A stretch of DNA of 64,000 nt. Source: Platerodrilus igneus. Its lineage: Eukaryota; Arthropoda; Insecta; Coleoptera; Lycidae. Below, piece after piece: positions 24,570 to 35,184 of this stretch; within the stretch, counting starts at the first letter, position 1; each line of letters starts with the position of its first letter. The stretch is taken from the NCBI GenBank assembly GCA_036346225.1, contig JARFIW010001104.1, forward strand, positions 6,598,001 to 6,662,000, written 5' to 3'. Position numbers and translations under genes: made by a program. The notes beneath the pieces were generated by a model. The model was not told the DNA's origin and did no database searches. It was given only the letters and a program-made list of their open reading frames with translations.

Positions 24570-25310
24570 GAATTTAGGCATCTAAAATATACTGAGGGAA
24601 TTTGTTTTCATTTCACACTCTTTCTATTCCGGGAGGACTTGCAATTTTTGAATGTTAAATAATAAAACGTCTTTCAAAAACAAAAAGAATTCTATTTGGA
24701 TAAATTTCTGATTATATATGTACAACTGCAATGTTTAAGTTTGTATCTTTATAAAATTTTCTCATAATAATTCTAATGAAGCTTTGCATTCAAAAGTAAG
24801 AAGATCTCTGAATAGATCTGTTCTATAAAATTTAATTAGATAGACGTATAATTTATAAGTTATTCATAATACATAAAAAAAAATTTTTTAATCAGCGAAG
24901 TACTTCCTTGATCATTACAACAGAGATTAATTATAAAAGTGCAGACTTTGTAAAATGTAATTATTCTAATTTATTTATATTCTATAATAAATACGCGAAT
25001 TTCATATGTCGATGAAAGTGCCTGTACATGACCTCAAAATCTTTAAACATCTTGTAAATTAAATCAAGACAGCATATGGCGTCTAGATAGGAAAACTGAA
25101 TCTATATATTTTTTTATCTGACATTTAGAACTTTATAAAATACACTATTTGCGTACATGTGCAAACATTCTGACAAGTAAGCAACATATTATTTAATTTA
25201 CTGATTTCTCAAAAACTATTTTCTCTTTACGTTGCTCAAATATTTAATGTTAGATAATTCATAGTAATTTACTGTATTTTCAAAGTTATTAAATGCTAAA
25301 GAACACTCAC
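24570..25310. other. Gene-free, probably intronic
   Basis: A+T-rich with no coding signal. It lies just downstream (minus strand) of a candidate exon donor, so it is best read as intron. Confidence 0.4.
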
Positions 25311-25446
25311 GTGCATCGAGAATGAACTAAAAGTGCTGGACCTTGACCTAAGCTGTCGGAAATTTCCATCATAATCTCCTTGTTTAATATTGTTCATCGG
25401 TAAGGTTGAAATATAAGGAGCACATGTGAAATCGGCTTCCACGTTA
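25311..25446 (-). CDS. Candidate internal coding exon of a host gene
   Basis: A 136-bp minus-strand segment with a pyrimidine-containing acceptor ending ACATGCAG and a donor GTGAGTG. One frame is open across the entire segment: one base plus 45 codons, with a Cys-containing start (VEADFTCAPYISTLP) and a basic Ser-rich end (FRQLRSRSSTFSSF). G+C content is visibly higher than in the flanks. It ends in phase 0, whereas the candidate exon at 16653-16726 needs a single incoming base. If both belong to one gene, another exon of 3n+1 bases lies between them, or one boundary is wrong. The protein is not recognised. Confidence 0.6.
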
Positions 25447-25559
25447 CTGCATGTTATATTAAATAGAACGAAACCATAAATTCTTGTTTTAAAATAATGC
25501 CTTCAGAAATTATTTTAATTTATTATCGGAGATATTATTTAAGATATGTCCTTAAGATA

Positions 25560-25860
25560 TTGCATGTCTAAATGATCTCCAAAGGGGGTTCCATCTTCTT
25601 AGGCCTGTCGGGATCAACTAAACTGTTCGGAGCGAGGCTTATCGAAAATCATGCTCACGCAACCGCCGTTAGGCTCGACCTCCAGACACCAAGAATTTAC
25701 CAATCCTCTACTTTTTTCTAACTTTATTAGAAGCCACGTGTTTACACAGGGCCATCTCGACTTCACCTCCTCTGCAAAGCAGCTTGCCCTTTCGAACGCT
25801 GAGAATGAAGTGCCGACTGACAACTTGACAGAGCTTGGTAACGAACTTTAGAGTATAAAC
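25560..25860. other. G+C-richer segment, unidentified
   Basis: Contains overlapping ORFs on both strands (25614-25823 minus; 25651-25851 plus) in sequence distinctly richer in G+C than the surroundings. Neither translation is recognised. There is no convincing splice pair at its edges. It may be a piece of an old element or an untranslated exon. Confidence 0.3.
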
Positions 25861-25869
25861 GTATAAGAA

Positions 25870-27073
25870 TCCATGCGTTATTATGAATATTATATATTAA
25901 TTTTTATTGGATGATAATTCACTAATTAAATATTTTAAATTATAGCTGTTTTATTTTTATTTTATTGAACTAAATGTAACTAGAAAAAAAATACGTTACA
26001 ATATTAACAGTTTAAGATGAAATGAAAACCCAACTTTTTATGTAATGTTGAATTACCATTTCAAATCGAACTAGTAATTGAAAACCGCTAAGAGAACGCC
26101 TACAGTGAATATATAGTAGAGTGATATGTTTTGGTGAAGCAGCGTAAGTTTGGATTAGTTGTTTGCCGTTAGTTGATGACGTTTTGTTTGGTGAGAACGT
26201 TAGCTTCAGTATTCGAAGTGCATGTCGTATGTTGTGGAAATTTTTGAATACACATGAATCTTAGTTGTATATATAGATAAGTGTAGAGCGGTGATGGTAC
26301 GTTGAGATTTTGAAATTTTACTAAAATATTGATAGATTTAGTGGAATCAACATATCCGCTTTATATATACGTTGATTTGTATATAGCTATTAGAACTCTT
26401 TAGTCGTTACGTTTGATGTGTAGTGAGACCTGTTATCTTTTTTCTATTATGCTGCTGGATGTTGAATTTCTGGATGCAACCCTTACATAATTTGTCCCTT
26501 TACCGAAAGTGTTCCCCCGATTTTAACTTCCATTTGGACGTTTTGTACGCGTTACTTAGCCACCCACTCAGTTGCTGTTTGTTCCCCTAAATGTTTATCA
26601 AGTCGTTCCTAATTTTTAATGCTTATGTTTTAGTTGAGTTACAGATTTTGGTTATGGTTTGATCTTATTTAGTCGTTATTAGTAAGCAACGATGGCTTTT
26701 ATTTGGATTCCTTATGTCTACAACGGTACGTTTTGTAAAAGAAAATCTTTTCAATCTTACGTTACGATGTTCTCTTGTTCTAAGATAATTTTTTTTAAAC
26801 GAGTTGTGTAACATTTATAAATGTCGTAAAGACATAATTGGCATAGTTAAAATAAAATTTTTTATTTAATTAATTGCTTCAAGATATCCAGGTTCGAATG
26901 TTCCAATTCAATCAATAAATGCATTCAAGTCATGTTTGTATATATCATTAGTTGCAACATATTAAGGCGAATAATTGCGTATATTCGTGAATCGTATTGC
27001 TGTAATTGTTCTTTGTGTGTTTTGTTCGATCGCGCATTAATACTATACCCGATAAAGCAACGGGGCACTTGTC
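25870..27073. other. Gene-free flank of the Polinton
   Basis: No conserved frame. At 26693 an ATG in good context starts 11 codons that run into GTACGT, which could be a tiny first exon, but nothing supports it further. The segment ends with the left copy of the Polinton target-site duplication. Confidence 0.4.
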
Positions 27074-27079
27074 AAGATC

Positions 27080-27637
27080 AGTAGAGGGGTAAGGCCGGTC
27101 CTAATTCAAAACGTGTTCAGACGTATTTTCCATATGTAAAATACACGTGCACCGTTTTGAATTAGGATCGGCCTTATATAATTTCAATGTAAAATAGTTG
27201 TGAAAACATTTCAATGTAAAATAGTTGTGAAAACATGAATTCTTATATACTTTCAATGTAAAATACTTGTGGGCACGTTTTGAATTAGGATCGGCTTTAT
27301 ATTACTTTCAATGAAACATAGTTCAAAACACACGTATGTTGAAAAATGTAAGTGCAGAGAAAATGTGTGTAGATGTTTTGAATTTGGTTTTCTAACGAGA
27401 AGTTATAAAGTATGACAGATGCAAAATATCGCATTCAAGTCAATTGTGTTTAATTAAAGTGGATTCTGATTTATGTTTTTTATTTATGTTTAGAGGCTGC
27501 AAATACACATGGGCCGGTTTCAATTCAAAATGTGTTCACTCTTGTGATAGGTTGAAAAGTGAGTTGGCAAAGTACGCAGATGGTGGTAATCTGCTATATA
27601 AGGAGATTGCTCCTAATATTAATTTAATTAGTCGAAG
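27080..27637 (+). repeat. Left terminal inverted repeat of the Polinton
   Basis: 558 bp. The outer 100 bp or so match the right terminus exactly by eye. It contains several copies, in both orientations, of a subterminal motif GGCCGATCCTAATTCAAAACG (near 27093, 27153 and 27268, and a diverged copy near 27513). Its inner end carries a TATA box facing into the element. Confidence 0.92.
27595..27637 (+). promoter_or_regulatory. Inward-facing TATA promoter in the left inverted repeat
   Basis: TATATAAGG at 27595-27603, followed about 60 bp later by the ATG of the terminal ORF at 27664. The mirror copy lies in the right repeat ahead of the terminal gene there. That both ends hold the same element at a similar distance from a start codon supports a promoter role; the start of transcription is inferred. 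Confidence 0.5.
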
Positions 27638-27663
27638 TTTACTGCATAAATTTACATACAAAC

Positions 27664-27894
27664 ATGTATATAATTGATATTCAGGGATTTAAATACAAGA
27701 AAAACGAGTTTGTGTGCAAAGAAATTGCGGTTTTGGACTTGTTGTTAGGTGATGTTTGGCATGAAATTTTTAAACTGCCAATGCAGTCTAGTTGTTTGAG
27801 TCAAGATCATATAAAACATAACGACTGGGTGACAGGGATATTCATGGTCAATGTCAATGTTAGCCTTATTAACTATTATTATAACAACTTCTAG
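27664..27894 (+). pseudogene. Polinton terminal ORF, probably truncated
   Basis: 76 codons starting with YIIDIQGFKYKKNEFVCKE. This opening (a D-x-Q-G-F block followed by K-E-x-A) is, as far as I recall, the start of a conserved Polinton-linked protein of insects whose function is not established. The full-length protein is longer and goes on with an aromatic- and Pro-rich stretch that is missing or scrambled here. The frame ends just before the convergent integrase gene. No motif allows a catalytic call. Confidence 0.45.
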
Positions 27895-27900
27895 CAAACA

Positions 27901-28840
27901 TTATTTTTTATCGATCCAGCTATTGTGTACGTTAGAGAAGCCTAACCATTTTACAAAGACTTTATTTCCACTCTTTCTTAGGACTTTTTCTACCAGGTAA
28001 ATTCCTGGATGTTTAACCTTTTGCAACTCCATTTCATAAAATGCACCTTTAATTTCTTTCTCGTCTTGATCTTCTAATATATATGTTGTCGGATTGGTTA
28101 CGTTTACCTTTTTAATCTTAAAATTTCATTTGACCAGTTTGGCGTGTAACCTTTGTAAATGCTTCCTGTGTTTACTAATCCTCACACTGTCTTTAATTGA
28201 ATATTTTGGTATTTTGGTTGCAAGTTTGATGTGGGTAAATGATGATTTAAGAATAGTTTTTTCATTTGATTTATCAACTTTTACAGGTTTGACTCCAATA
28301 GTATTGTGAACTGTATTGTTGTATTGTTTCACAATATCGCTTAAATTTTTATCCAATTGTAAGAACCGTTCAGGTTAAACAAGCGCCACATTTTCCTTTA
28401 AAGTTCTAATTACACGTTCCACAATGCATGCTTTCTTTGTAGAAAAACATTATAATGGTTTATGCCATATGTCTGCATTAAGGATTGAAAGTGTTTGTTA
28501 TAATATTCTTTACCAAAATCAGACTGCAAATTTCTTGGTGGATTTTAAATTTATTTAAAATTGTTTTCATTGCAGCAGTAACATCAATACCCGTTTTACT
28601 TTTAAGTGGTACAGCCCATACGTATTTGGAGAAACAATCAATAACTACTAAAATGTATTTAAATCCTTTGTTTGTTTGCGAATATGGTAGCATTTCGATC
28701 AAATTGGTCTGAAGAAGGTCATTTAAACCTTTTACTATCACTTTGCGTCTCTTGAAATTTATTCTTGCTGGTTTATGAAGTTCATTTACTATATCCTCTT
28801 TCACTTTTGATTGAGCAACTATCATAATACTTTTTTCTAA
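27901..28840 (-). pseudogene. Retrovirus-type integrase with C-terminal chromodomain, broken
   Basis: It would insert the linear element DNA and make the 6-bp staggered cut. The first open piece (28825-28478) covers the HKPARINFKRRKVIV linker and the front of the rve core, including VVIDCFSKYVWAVP. The position of the first catalytic Asp (normally W-Q-x-D-L) reads TNLIEM, an Asn. After a frameshift near 28535, another frame holds SDFGKEYYN (second Asp) and, after a further shift near 28440, VERVIRTLK (Glu). The piece at 28356-28126 and a final chromodomain-like stretch (VFVKWLGF ... SWID) ending at the TAA at 27901 complete it. At least three frame breaks plus the D-to-N change make it inactive. 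The N-terminal zinc-binding part is not recognisable. Confidence 0.85.
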
Positions 28841-28873
28841 TCAGGATTTATTAAATACAATTAATAAATACTT

Positions 28874-29316
28874 CTATGTTTGAATGTCGTGGGCTCCACT
28901 TGCTTTGAAAGGAACTTTTAATATAAAATCAAGAAACATTGTGGTATTGTTTATGATAGCACCGCTGTCACGAAAGCTGATTACATCCATACGTTTAAGC
29001 AAAAACCTTGTAACTGCTCAATTACATAACTTTTTTCGTTTATAAGAATTTCAATGTCTTGCGGGTATCCTTTAATATTCTCAATGACTGCTTCCTCATA
29101 AGGAAATTCATAATTATGTTTAATGTTGAAAATTAGGAATGTCTTGTCACCGTCGAGGAATGTACTAGAGTAAAACGTTGCTACTACCGTGTAATGTAGC
29201 TTATGTAACTTGTACTCAATCAAGGTTTCAAAACCTTCACTTTTGTTTTCATATTCCTGTTCACTTATATCTATTTTACGGTTATGTAAGTGCCTTCCAA
29301 ATTTGTCAATTGTCAT
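28874..29316 (-). pseudogene. Polinton protein of unknown function
   Basis: Begins at the ATG at 29316, four bases after the original TGA of the upstream gene once the hAT insertion is ignored. About 110 codons are open (IDKFGRHLHNRKIDISE ...), then a single-base frameshift near 28985. The alternative frame continues to the TAG at 28874-28876, adding a block with ISFRDSGAI and PFKASGAHDIQT. I do not recognise the family. It has no signal peptide or membrane segment. Because the insertion splits it from its neighbour, its expression from the upstream promoter is probably lost. Confidence 0.5.
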
Positions 29317-29820
29317 ATCATCTAATCCTGTTATTCTCAACCACTGGTCCGGCGGACCACCAGTGGTCCGCGAAGAAATTTTACTAGTCCGCCGACAATT
29401 TTTCTATCCGCAAAAAAAATTTACTTATCAAAAAATAATAATAACTAAATTTTAATTTATAAAATTGCGAAATACATCTTAAACTAATTTTAATTCTATG
29501 TAATTTATGATTAGTACGGCTCTGAAGAAAAATTTCTGGAATGCTTACAAGTGCGCGCGAGCGCGGCGCGCAGACACCGGCCGGCTGACTCTCTATCGGC
29601 GACAGACACTTAAGCGGCTTATACTAAATAGATTTGATGTGTGATCTGGTACAGCTTTATCATTGTATAGTCTGGGTGTTTTTAAGTTATTGTTAAACGA
29701 AACATTATTATAATAATTATACATATGTTTATGGATTGGACCAATATAAAAGTAGGTTTATTGATTATTTATATACTTATGTAGGCGCTAATAAAAAAAT
29801 ATTTTTTAACCCTAAGTAAC

Positions 29821-32800
29821 ATGAACCGTAAACAAAGCACGCTATTTAATTTTTGCAATACCAGTTCAACGTCTCTAAAAAATGACGAAGAACTAGGAAT
29901 TCCACCAGCAAAAAAGAAGAAACCACTTATCAGACACTACAACCATGAATATTTAAAATATGGTTTTATTCCTTGACCCAAATCTACGGAAGAAGATGTA
30001 CGTCCGATGTGTATCATTTGCCATGAAGTTTTAGTAAATGATGCTATGAAACCATCGAAAATGTTACGACATTTGAAGACTAAACATTCCGAGCTGGAAA
30101 ATAAACTGCGTGAATATTTTGAGCGTAAAAACAAGAATTAGGATTACAAACAAAAACATTTAAATACAATTTTATTCAGAACAAGTCACTATTAAAATGT
30201 TTGTACATAGTTGCCTTTGGATTGCAAAAACCAAAAAATCATTTACTACTGGGGAAAATTTAATAAAACCAGTATTAATAGACGTTTGTTTAGAGATGTT
30301 TAGACTCTCTGCTGTTGATAAAATCAAATCGATTCCCTTATCTAATGATACTATGAGAAGAAGAATTGAAAAATTATCAGAGAATGTGGAATACCAATTA
30401 ATACAAAAGATAAAGGTATCAACATTTTATGTAATACAAATCGACGAATCATGCGATATTTCTAAAAAGGCGATATTAATTTGCTATGTTAAATATATTG
30501 ATTTTATTTTGGAAGAAATAAAAAAAGATTTCTTGTGTTGTATAGAATTGGTTTCATATACAACAAGTGATGAGATTTTAATACTCTTAATTCTTATGTT
30601 ATTAAACATTCTTCAGAATGAAAAAATTGGGTAGGTATGTGTTCCGATGGGGCGGCTATTATGGTTGGCAGACATTGTGGTGTTACTAAAAGAATTCAGT
30701 AAGCAGTTGATTCTGATTTATTAATTACCCACAAACAACATTTAGCAGCGAAAAATTTATCCACAGAATTATATGAGGTTTTAGCGGAGTCTATAAGAGT
30801 TATTAATTTTATAAAAAAAAACAATTTAAGCAGTAGTTTATTCGCAATATCTTATCAGATGGTTGGTGTCGAACATGAACAGTTATTACTGCATACAGAA
30901 GCTCGATGGCTCTCGCGGGGTAAAATTTTAACCGTGCTTTTTGAATTAAAGACGGAAGTAGAAATATTTTTAAGAGAAAAAAATAATCCTTTAAGTGTGC
31001 ATTTGTCTGATGGGTTGCAGAACTAGCATATTTAAGTGATATATTTTCATATATTAACGATTTAAATTTGAGTTTACAAGGAACTTCTATAACTGCGTTT
31101 CATTTATTTAATAAAATAGATGGATTTAAGAAAAAATAATTTTTGGGTGGATAAAGTAAATAGCAATAATATTGATGTATTTAATAATTATTTTGATTTT
31201 GTTAATTTGCAAAAAGATGTAAACTTATTATAATTAAATATAATAACTGAGCATCACCTACAATCTTAAATAGTTTCGAAAAATATTTCCCATCTGAAGA
31301 AACCACGTGTGAAAGAAATGTGTGGATAACAAACCCCTTCATACCATATGACCAATTTAAGTTGTAACGGGCATTTTTGGTAATTTTAACATTTTACGCT
31401 ATCCTCAATTCATAAATACATTTCTACAAATTACTTTTTTATATTTGATATTTATTAACTCCTTAGGCGAGTGCATCGTATTATAATGAGTGGATTGCAT
31501 CGTCCTTGTCTTGCCGTAAATATAAATTTTGTTCCTTATGTGAATATACAAGGCTAGATAAGAGACGATAAGCGGTTGTAATAGCGACGAATTGAATAAA
31601 CAGATGAGTAGAGTTTTGTTCTTGGTTCCGGTATATTAAGTACGTTGAAAATACTGCTTCTTTCTGCTTTTGACAATAGTGACAATTGTATTGTTCCTGA
31701 ACAAGTGCGGCACGATTTTAGTTGTTTTTCTTGTGAAGTAAAAGTTGTATATTAACTGTATAAAGGGTAGTTCTAATGCCTTTGGAAGGAAGTATGCTTG
31801 ATAGGCGATCGTGTTTACTCGACCTGCACGTGCGTTTTACGGAACATTGGCTTAGTGATACGCGTTGTTTTACTGATTGTTTTTCTTAGTTGATTTGTCT
31901 TTTTATACTTAAACGGTGTGTGCGATCTAGTCTAGTGTCCCTTTGTCTTATCAGATTAGTGTAAAGTGTAAGAAATTCCATCAACACCCTCACAGTCCAG
32001 GGTGAAGTGCTTCGTTAGTGCAGGACATCGCGAATCTCACACTTCCGTTGCAAGGAAGCGTTGCTGAAGGACTTTTGTAAGTTGAACTATTTCCTACTTG
32101 TTATTACTTTAAATATCTATCCGTTGCTTTACCATATCTTTGTCGTTCTGATACCTTTTACAATAGACTTGCATGATATTTTAAAACATAAGAAAAAAAA
32201 AGAAAGAAAGAAAGAAAGATCAATACTACTGAATTACTCATATCAATTGTGTCTTACCTATTTATTTTTTTTTTAACATTTTGTCTGATTTATGTTTAAT
32301 GGGTGTGTGAGAAAACGTTTCTGCTACTCCCCAATATTACCTCACTTTGTACTAAAAATTTTTTGTATTTCTTTTACCGTTGTTATATTATATAGATTAT
32401 CCAAACAGTTTTTTTTTACATTCTACAAAGTACTGAATAATTTAGACTTATCATTGCTGCTATGCTTTTTCTTTTTTTGCAGGTTTGCTATTCTAACTTT
32501 TTTTTATTGCAGGTATTGTTACTAATTCCTTACAGCCACGTACGTTATATGTTGGTCTGCTTTTTACAACCCCCCCTAATCTCCGATAGAGCCCGGTCAT
32601 TTCTATGATTTTCTTTGTGTTACGCACGGCTACGAGACAACGTAGCATAAATTTGGCGCCCAACGTGGCGACCGCGATTAACGTAACAAAGTGACAGAGA
32701 ATATGAGTCCTTCCTTGAGATTAGTACAGATATTATGTTAAAAGCTAGTTTTTCAACAATGTCTATAGATAAATTTTGGATCAAATTGAAAAATGAATAT

Positions 32801-32960
32801 CCATCTCTATACGAGAAAGCAATGAAAATGTTAGTCCCCTTCGCAACTACATATTTATGTGAAGTGGGATTTTCATCTATGACGGTAATAAAAATAAATT
32901 TAGAAATCGTCTTTCGGTTATTTCACCGCTCCAACTTAGCTTGTAGCTTGTAGTATCACA
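29821..32960 (+). pseudogene. hAT transposase (BED zinc finger type), broken
   Basis: Starts at the ATG at 29821 (MNRKQSTLFNFC). A BED finger follows after a TGA near 29974: PMCIICHEVL with H-L-K-T-K-H. The block at 30197-30634 holds QIDESCDIS, with the first catalytic Asp. Next come CSDGAAIMVG near 30643 and HTEARWLSRGK near 30896, the family signature. The dimerisation domain lies at 32735-32953 (MLVPFATTYLCEVGFSSM). Lesions are several stops (near 29974, 30138, 30630 and 31024), frameshifts, and a solo LTR separating the core from the dimerisation domain. The related hAT at 18.3-20.2 kb is a different copy in opposite orientation. Confidence 0.85.
31363..32688 (+). repeat. Solo LTR inside the hAT
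   Basis: Starts TGTAACGGG, ends CGTAACA, and is flanked by AAGT at 31359-31362 and 32689-32692, so a 4-bp target duplication. Near the 3' end are GAGCCCGG, a hairpin GCTACG/CGTAGC (32629-32646) and TTTGGCGCCCAACGTGG (32652-32668). The last resembles a tRNA-Lys primer site but lies inside the repeat; the LTR of the gypsy element at 55 kb has comparable GGCACCCATGTGTGG and GCGCCCATGCGTG blocks near its end. The ORFs inside are not conserved. Confidence 0.7.
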
Positions 32961-33328
32961 TGTTGGATTATTTTGTTGTGTTCATGTGCAATAATTTTGT
33001 GATTATTTTTATAATTTCTGACAGTTTGTTGTAATTTTTGTCAAGGGTTTGTTATTTATTTATAATAATTATTACAAACAAACAACAAATTATATTTTCT
33101 TGTAAATTCTTTTGATTTAATTTTTAGTAATCGTGAGAGTGATATTTTTTGTTGTGTTCCTATGCCCACGAGTTTGAGATTTTTTTATTATTATCTTGAT
33201 ATTTAAATATTGTTGTAAGTAAATGATAATAAAAATGTTACAAATAACTTATGTAGTAGTTCTTTAATACCTAGTAAAATTTTGTTGTTAAAAAAATATC
33301 ACTGGTCCGCCAATTTTTTTTACAAATT

Positions 33329-34397
33329 TTACTGGTCCGCGGGCCAAAAAAGGTAGAGAAACGCTGATCTAATCACTTTCACCTCACGCAATTCTTCAAT
33401 GATCGAATTTATTTCGTTGCCGTGACCTGTGTGTCCAGCAGTCTGAGATGAAACTAAAAGCCGTAATCTATCAACAAGTTCATTGGGATCATTCCAATAT
33501 AAATAATCTATAGCGTTATTTGATACTTCCATTGTCATACCGTCTCCAAGACGCTTTCTATAGGGTAATGTTCTAGGTCTACGGGGTGTTTGGGGAAGTA
33601 TGTTTAATGTAGATATTATATTTTTGTACTTATATGAAGTATTACCCTGAATTTGTTCTGTTTCAGAATAATATGTTCTATTAGCATTTGTTCTTTTCAC
33701 AATATCAAGGTACGACTTTAGATCTTGCGGACTATACCCGACAGGATATTTTTTAAATAGTAGTTCGTATAATCCAGGAGTACCTTTATATTTCAAATCA
33801 TTTATTAGAACATTTTCATCATCCAACGCGAAATTCAAATTGCCTATCATAAGACCATTTGAATCAGGGTTAAACCTAATACCATATTTATGATCAAATT
33901 CGTTCTTAACATCTTTAAACATTGTAAATACATTCTCGAAGTAGCGGATGTAGCTGTTCGAGATAATGTGTCATACCAGGTGAATCGGCAAAGCTTTGTA
34001 TATGTTCCTGGGCTTCTTGTGCATTTCGATTAACTTCTGCGTCGTATTCATTCTCAACATCATCATCATCATCTTCCTCTATGGCATCATTTTTTATATT
34101 AGGTATATGCTGAGCAATAACCGGCGAATCAATATAGTCAACGTTCCTTTCTAGCAATTTAGGTTTAATTTTTTTTACACAGCTATGAGGCAGTTCTTCT
34201 TCTTCTTCTTTAAATTTTTCTTTCTTTACCACACTTTCCCCATCCAGTTTATTAGCAATAGTTTCTAATCGCGATGTTATGGGTAAGATTGATTCCACTT
34301 GGACGACTTCAATATCTTTTAACTGGCGCAGTTTGTTTTTTACAATGTTTCTTTTCTTAATTAAAATTCTTTTAAGTTATATCGCTTCCTTGTTCAT
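33329..34397 (-). pseudogene. Polinton domain-of-unknown-function protein, broken
   Basis: A conserved insect Polinton protein with the block YKGTPGLYELLFKKYP and a following DLKSYLDIVKRTNANRTYY; I believe Pfam lists it as DUF8207 (to be checked). The N-terminal half is acidic (EEDDDDDVENEYD) and charged. Lesions: an in-frame TAA as codon 7 (34377-34379) after the likely ATG at 34395-34397; a frameshift near 33950-33965; and loss of the native stop, because the hAT inserted at the TGA so that the last 13 or so codons before the stop at 33329 come from the hAT end. It lies downstream of the ATPase gene on the same strand. Function unknown. Confidence 0.75.
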
Positions 34398-34462
34398 TGC
34401 GAAAAGAGTTTATTGTAATAAAAAAATTCATCCATACCAACGATACTTGCGTCTCTCAAGGT

Positions 34463-35155
34463 TTAAATATGTATGAAGTGATCAAAACCTATTCGGTACC
34501 TTCCTTGACCTGGATCACTATCTTTGTCTACAACTAAGAAACCGTATTTGTCTTGCCAACAAGCAGCACATATTTCACGGAATTTATCATACTTCATGTC
34601 AGTATTGACGTGATCGTCATATATGTGTTTTAAGTTTAAATCACCTTGTTTAAATAAAACTAAAAGATTAGCATTATCACGTAGTAAGTGCTTAGGTATA
34701 CGAGTATAACTTTGACAAAGGTAAAAACTGTCTACTTGTTTATGACGCCCCATACTAAAGTATTCCCTAATGATACCTTGTTTATCGCAAGCTACATCAT
34801 CAAAAACAAATATAGAATTATTTCGAGCATCAGATGGTGATATAATATTATCAGAACTGGAAAATGTATAATATTTGATCCCTTTTATTGATCGCAGTAG
34901 ACTTTCAAGGTATTGATACTTTGGTTGATAAAGTGATTTAGAACAAACATATACGTTTTCAAACATTAAACCATTAGGATGTTCTATCAACCCAATCATA
35001 ACGTTGGTTTTACCGCAATTTGATGGACCAACAACTAGACATCGAATAGATGAAGGCAGAAGAACGCTATGTTTTTTCTTTTTAGCTAAGGATTGCACGC
35101 CAATGTCATTATTGTTTATGGTTAAAGGTGTTGATTGTTTTACGAATGTTTGCAA
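34463..35155 (-). CDS. A32/FtsK-like DNA packaging ATPase
   Basis: 230 codons, intact. The Walker A motif GPSNCGKT is at residues 43-50 after a hydrophobic strand (CLVV). Walker B IFVFDD is at about 115-120. A QSYTR segment near 168 fits the sensor region of A32-type ATPases. Known role in Polintons and related viruses: pumps genomic DNA into the capsid. It is the best preserved enzyme of the element. Its start codon lies 30 bp from the divergent phospholipase-type gene, so the two probably share a promoter region. Confidence 0.92.
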   Translation of the reverse strand: MQTFVKQSTPLTINNNDIGVQSLAKKKKHSVLLPSSIRCLVVGPSNCGKTNVMIGLIEHPNGLMFENVYVCSKSLYQPKYQYLESLLRSIKGIKYYTFSSSDNIISPSDARNNSIFVFDDVACDKQGIIREYFSMGRHKQVDSFYLCQSYTRIPKHLLRDNANLLVLFKQGDLNLKHIYDDHVNTDMKYDKFREICAACWQDKYGFLVVDKDSDPGQGRYRIGFDHFIHI

Positions 35156-35184
35156 GTACTAAATTCGATTTGTAAAAAAGTGGA

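Larger units (their letters stand above)
29328..33366 (+). mobile_element. hAT transposon inserted in the Polinton
   Basis: 4,039 bp bounded by an exact 8-bp target-site duplication ATCTAATC (29320-29327 and 33367-33374), as hAT elements make. Ends: left CTGTTATTCTCAACC, right (reverse complement) CAGCGTTTCTCTACC, imperfect hAT terminal repeats. Subterminal CTGGTCCGC repeats occur at both ends. Inside is a broken BED-finger transposase on the plus strand, itself interrupted by a solo LTR. Without that LTR the element is about 2.7 kb, normal for this family. Confidence 0.92.

Noticed and set aside
26693..26730. A tiny first exon starting ATGGCTTTTATTTGG and ending at GTACGT
   Set aside because: Eleven codons with no second exon or homologue in sight; such patterns arise easily by chance.
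27444..27677. A gene shared by both Polinton ends (the similar ORFs 27444-27677 and 45095-44886)
   Set aside because: The similarity is only that of the inverted repeats; the segment holds the subterminal motif and TATA box and reads better as a control region.
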